Source: Poronia punctata (lineage: Eukaryota; Ascomycota; Sordariomycetes; Xylariales; Xylariaceae). Taken from it: a DNA stretch of 64,000 bases. The notes beneath the pieces were generated by a model that did no database searches, was not told the DNA's origin, and worked only from the letters and a program-made list of their open reading frames with translations. The stretch lies in contig MU401463.1 in assembly GCA_022579005.1 (NCBI GenBank), forward strand, positions 124,001-188,000, written 5' to 3'. How positions within the stretch are numbered: position 1 is the stretch's first letter; each line of letters opens with the position of its first letter. The position numbers and the translations under genes are program-made. This document shows positions 60,005 to 64,000 of the stretch, one piece after another.

Positions 60005-60145
60005 CTCTAGAAGTTTCGTACACGGATTTCTAGCGCTTTTTCTTCTTGGCGTACCCTCAGGAAACAGGGGCGTGGGACTAAGGAGGGGTCGCTGTGAGGC
60101 TAGGTAGCCCAGGCCCAAAATTTTGGCTACAGCACATTGTCCCCT
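60005..60145 (+). promoter_or_regulatory. Candidate stress-response promoter elements of SSE1
   Basis: An imperfect heat-shock element, CTC-ta-GAA-gt-TTC at 60005-60017 (two perfect units, one with a mismatch), is followed by AGGGG at 60066-60070 and 60084-60088 and CCCCT at 60141-60145, the yeast STRE core. They lie about 330-470 bp upstream of the Hsp110 start. This fits a heat-inducible chaperone gene, but the pentamer is short and occurs by chance. Confidence 0.3.
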
Positions 60146-60476
60146 CCTCCCACTTCCCACTGCCTTAAGTCTAAGTATATACCGGTTGTGCGCATTTGGG
60201 CAGCTTTTTATTTATTTGGTCAAATCTTTGTTCGCCCGCCTTATTGTGAAACTCTTCAGAAAAAAGGTCGATTGGCAAAGCAGAAATTCTACACCTCAGT
60301 TTTCCAATACTTGACAAACTTGATCAACAACCCCGCCTCAATACCTTTCTGTCGCTTGCTTTCAGACTTCTTCTTCAAGTTGCACATTTCTCCCTGCATC
60401 TTTCCACACCGATCTTCTACCGGAATTTAAATCGCAATACCACACCCGTTCTACGTTCACTCACTACTCAGACAAG

Positions 60477-63034
60477 ATGTCTGTCGTTGGTACGTCACCT
60501 CTTGCTTTTAGACGCATTCTTTGGGCGCAGATGCGGGTTCAGTTTCGTGTTATGTTTTTAAGCTTACTGTACTCTACTAACTCGTCCTGATTTTAGGTGT
60601 TGATTTCGGGACGCTCAACACAGTCATTGCTGTTGCGAGAAATCGCGGTGTCGACGTTGTACGTATTCTCTATCGATCACTCCCTCGATTCGCCGGATCG
60701 TACCTTGCCAGCAAGGTTAACTAACCGCTCCCATGGTTTAGATCACCAATGAAGTCTCCAACCGCGCGACCCCGTAAGTCGAAAAGAAAAGTACCCAACG
60801 CCTGACACTCAAACTAACTTAGAGTTCCAGTTCTCTAGTGGGCTTTGGTCCTAAGTCTCGCTATCTCGGAGAGCCCGCCAAGACACAAGAGATCTCGAAT
60901 CTGAAGAACACCGTCGGCTCCCTGAAGCGTCTCGCCGGACGGACACTCAAGGACCCCGATGTCCAGATCGAACAGCAATATGTCTCTGCGCCTCTAGTTG
61001 ACTGCAATGGTCTGGTTGGCGCCGAGGTTTCATACCAGGGCAAGAAAGAGAAATTCACGTCCACTCAGCTTGTTGCCATGTTCTTAAACAAAGTCAAGCA
61101 GACTGCTGCTGCTGAGCTCAAACTTCCCGTGGCCGATGTCGTCATGAGTGTGCCCCCCTGGTTCACCGACATTCAACGAAGGGCTCTGATTGATGCTGCC
61201 GAGATTGCTGGCCTCAAGCCGCTCCGGATCATGAATGACACAACTGCCGCCGCCTTGGGCTACGGTATCACAAAACTCGACCTTCCCGCCCCAGAGGAGA
61301 AGCCGCGCCGCGTCTGCTTCATCGATATTGGTCACAGCAACTACTCTGCCTCTATTGTCGAGTTCAAGAAGGGCGAGTTAGTAGTCAAGTCTACTGCATA
61401 TGACCGCCACTTTGGTGGCCGTGACTTCAACCTTGCCTTGGTCAACCACTTCCAGAAAGAATTCAAGGGCAAGTACCGCATTGATATCGCGACCAACCCA
61501 AAGGCCCTGGCCCGTGTCGAGGCCGGCGCTGAGAAGCTCAAGAAGATCCTATCCGCAAACCAGCAGGCTCCTTTGAACATCGAGTCTCTCATGAATGATG
61601 TTGACGTCAATGCTATGGTTACACGCCAAGAGTTCGAGGCGCTCGTTGAGCCCCTGTTGAACAGAGTCGCCGCGCCGTTGGAACAAGCCCTTGCCGATGC
61701 CAAGTTGACCAAGGATGACATCGATTACATAGAGCTCGTTGGTGGCAGCACCCGTGTGCCGGCTATCAAGGAGAGGATCCAGGCCTTCTTCGGCAAGGGC
61801 TTGTCCTTCACCCTCAACCAGGATGAAGCCATAGCCCGTGGCTGCGCTTTCGGCTGTGCCATTCTATCGCCTGTCTTTAAGGTCCGCGACTTCGCTGTCG
61901 CAGATATCGTCACATACCCCATCGAATTCTCCTGGGAAAAGGATGTGGATATACCCGACGAGGATACTAGCCTTACTGTCTTCAACAAGGGCAACATGCT
62001 ACCCTCGACAAAGATCTTAACCTTCTACCGCAAACAGCCTTTCGACCTTGAGGCGCGGTATTCTAAACCAGAGGATTTGCCCGGCAAAGTTTCCCCCTTT
62101 ATCGGACGATTCTCTGTTAAAGGTGTCAAGGCTGACCCTAAATCCGAGTTTATGGTATGCAAACTTAAGGCCAGAGTTAATATCCACGGTATTCTGAATA
62201 TCGAGACTGGCTACTATGTTGAGGAAGAAGAAGTCGAGGAAGAAGTAAAGGACGAGAAGAAGGAAGACGGTGACAAGAAGGACCCCGATGTAAGTTTGGA
62301 CTATGGTTCCGCTACGGTTCAACCTCTGCATCCTTCTACACCATGATTTCCATCGTACTGTTGGCTAACCCCTACTTCCAGGCCATGGAAACCGATGACA
62401 AGAAAGACGACGGCAAGCCGAAGACGCGCAAGGTCAAGAAGCAAGTCCGCAAAGGAACGCTGCCTATCGTCTCTGGAACTACCTCTCTCGATGACTCCAC
62501 CAAGAACGCCCTGCTCGAGAAAGAGGCGGCCATGCTTATGGAGGATAAGCTGGTGGCTGATACGGAAGAGAAGAAGAACGAGCTCGAGACTTACATCTAC
62601 GATATGCGTAATAAGCTAGATGATCAGCTGGCCGACTTCGCTAGCGAAGAAGAGAAGGACAAGCTAAGAGCCAAGCTCACTGAGAGCGAGGTAAGTAGAT
62701 TGAACACTAATCCTTTGATTTTGATCACACCGTTGCTGACCTTGTATAGGATTGGCTGTATGAGGAGGGCGAGGATGCCACCAAGGCCGTTTATGTGGCT
62801 AAGATGGACGAGATCCGTGCCATGGCCGGCCCTATCAATCAGAGATATTTCGACAAGGTCGAGGCTGATCGCCAGGCCCTACAGGCCAAGCTTGACGCTG
62901 AGGCTGCGGCGAAGAAGGCCGCCGAGGAGGAAGCTCGCAAAGCAGGCGAGGGTCAGAAGGGCGACGGACAAAAGGATGAAGAAATGACGGACGCGGAACC
63001 CGCCAAAGCGGATAAGGAAGAGGCTGACCCTTAG
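60477..63034 (+). CDS. SSE1: Hsp110-family chaperone / nucleotide exchange factor
   Basis: Six exons: 60477-60489 (13 bp), 60597-60658, 60742-60773, 60831-62289, 62382-62690, 62750-63034; GT-AG introns, phases consistent; 719 aa. The nucleotide-binding domain starts VGVDFGTLNTVIAVARNRG and contains NRATPSLVGFG, MSVPPWFTDIQRRALIDAA, MNDTTAAALGYG, FIDIGHSNYSAS and VGGSTRVPAIKERI. The beta-sandwich domain is followed by an acidic linker (EEEEVEEEVKDEKKEDGDKK) and the helical lid. The C-terminus is Lys/Glu/Ala-rich. The VGVDFGT-to-NRAT layout and acidic loop distinguish Sse1/Hsp88 from canonical Hsp70. It exchanges nucleotide on Ssa-type Hsp70 and holds unfolded proteins in the cytosol. Exon 4 could alternatively begin six bases earlier, adding two serines. 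Confidence 0.96.
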
Positions 63035-63806
63035 AATCTCAAAGCTTCTCTGATTCCGGGTCTGGAGGATATGTTTTGAAAATGTCGCGCGCTTCGGAAC
63101 CATAATGGCCAGGGGAACGAAAAGAACTAATGGCTGGGATATTGCTGAAGGGAACGGGAAAGGCCCCCTACTGCGTGCGGGGTGTTTCGTCCCAATGCTG
63201 GCCGGATATTGTAGTTCGAGAGGCGAACTACAACGGCTCAAGCAATATCATATTCGGCCACCTGTAGACATGAGATAGACAGACATTATCAGATTATTAG
63301 GAAAGGGTATGATCACGACTCTTATGCCATAATTGAGTCTTTACTTCTATATATCTCTGGATATACTTGGGCGCCCTGTGAAATGTTCAGCTCTAATATT
63401 GAAAAAGCACGTGTTGTATAGCACCTCGTAACCTAGGTAGTTATCCTTTATCCACTATTACCTGTCTTTATGTTGCCAGTAGTCACTTTTGGGAACTATG
63501 TACAAAAGACCAGTTACAGCCACTTGAACCACATACCGGCCTTACAAACCAACATGTTGTTTGCTATGTAAACACCAATGATGCTATCTCTTCCGCTCTC
63601 GTTTGATGGCCTCAGCTAGGTATTGAACAAAAACCTTAAGTTTTCGATTTGGCATAGCGGAGGGATGTCCTGTCTGTCCTACCTGAGTCATGTTCCAACG
63701 CACACCGCCTACAACTTAAGCTAGCTCTTGTTTTCTCTACCCACAAGAGTTTATATACCTTGTTAGATATCGTATTCTCCATACAAGTTCATCCCGAGAG
63801 GGAATG
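63035..63806. other. SSE1 3' region
   Basis: SSE1 terminator region and upstream flank of the tRNA gene. No other gene was seen. Confidence 0.4.
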
Positions 63807-63934
63807 GGCCTCGTGGCCTAATGGCTAGGGCGCTAGATTTCGGTTCCTTTCCATCTTGCTCTAACAAGGAGTTTAGAACAGAAATGATATATCTGATTCT
63901 CTAGAGATTGTCGGTTCGAGTCCGGCCGAGGTCG
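63807..63934 (+). tRNA. tRNA-Arg, anticodon UCG, with intron
   Basis: Cloverleaf drawn by hand. The acceptor stem GGCCTCG (63807-63813) pairs with CGAGGTC (63927-63933), with one G-T pair. The anticodon stem CTAGA (63833-63837) pairs with TCTAG (63900-63904). The anticodon TCG is at 63840-63842. The T arm is GTCGG-TTCGAGT-CCGGC. The mature tRNA is 73 nt with discriminator G. An intron of about 55 nt (63844-63898) sits after position 37, the standard site for tRNA endonuclease. The internal A box (TGGCCTAATGG) and B box (GGTTCGAGTCC) match Pol III consensus. It reads CGA, and by wobble perhaps other CGN, codons. Confidence 0.92.
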
Positions 63935-63943
63935 ATAGCTAAC

Positions 63944-63948
63944 TTTTT
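63944..63948 (+). terminator. RNA polymerase III terminator
   Basis: A run of five T begins ten bases after the tRNA discriminator base, the usual Pol III stop signal. Confidence 0.8.
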
Positions 63949-64000
63949 GCTGACACTTTGTTTATACCGGTGTATTATAATAGCAATAATTATTCTTTTA

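Larger units (their letters stand above)
58514..60476. other. Spacer ARG2 3' / SSE1 promoter
   Basis: Nearly 2 kb without a supported gene. It contains an exact 11-bp tandem duplication at 59218-59239 and the candidate stress elements described separately. The last 300 bases are CT-rich, as expected of a strong fungal promoter and leader. Confidence 0.4.

Noticed and set aside
1..64000. Search for CRISPR, prokaryotic operons, viral or transposon genes
   Set aside because: No arrays, integrases, reverse transcriptases or transposases were recognised; the window is eukaryotic chromosomal DNA.

Overview
The window looks like ordinary chromosomal DNA of a filamentous ascomycete (Pezizomycotina, most likely Sordariomycetes). 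Genes on both strands carry short introns of about 50-170 nt. All but two of the introns I could place are GT-AG, many with CTAAC/CTGAC-like branch sites. The recognised proteins are fungal housekeeping orthologues with filamentous-fungus features such as a secreted GH75 chitosanase and a xylose reductase. Intergenic DNA is rich in TACCTA/TAGGTA and TACTCGTA words. A tRNA-Arg(UCG) gene with an intron closes the window. No telomere, rDNA, transposase, virus or CRISPR signal was seen.

Layout. 0.4-8 kb: an FHA-domain protein (+), a small conserved-looking protein (+) and a large mitochondrial-type repeat protein (-). 8.4-16 kb: LTN1/listerin (+), with a G-quadruplex-prone hexamer repeat just after its stop codon, then a disordered hypothetical protein (+). 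16.7-25.8 kb: a cupin protein (+) converging on a GH75 chitosanase (-), then SEH1 (-), a xylose-reductase-type aldo-keto reductase (-) and, divergently, GINS subunit PSF2 (+). 26-33.5 kb: a doubtful small membrane ORF (-), the LSH/DDM1/IRC5-type SNF2 remodeller (-), TFIIA-gamma (+) and a TMEM234/DMT-like transporter (-). 34-40 kb: a short-chain dehydrogenase (-), ALG7 (+) and a hypothetical protein (-). 44-46.8 kb: SET3 (-). 46.9-56.2 kb: a 9-kb gene-free stretch with the decayed C-terminus of a GMC oxidoreductase. 56.3-63 kb: N-acetylglutamate synthase (+) and the Hsp110 chaperone SSE1 (+). 63.8 kb: tRNA-Arg.

The genes do not form a pathway cluster. They cover independent housekeeping roles: ribosome quality control, nuclear pore/SEA complex, replication initiation, chromatin remodelling, transcription initiation, N-glycosylation, arginine synthesis and chaperoning. 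I found no convincing new multi-gene system. The points most worth a second look are two GC-AG introns (SEH1 and the SDR gene), the G-quadruplex-like tract after LTN1, a RING-removing retained-intron possibility in LTN1, the hidden start exon of the acetylglutamate synthase, the GMC pseudogene inside the 9-kb desert, and a strongly repeated TACTCGTA octamer outside coding sequence.

All exon models were made by hand from splice signals, reading phase and recalled protein families. No alignment or database search was run.
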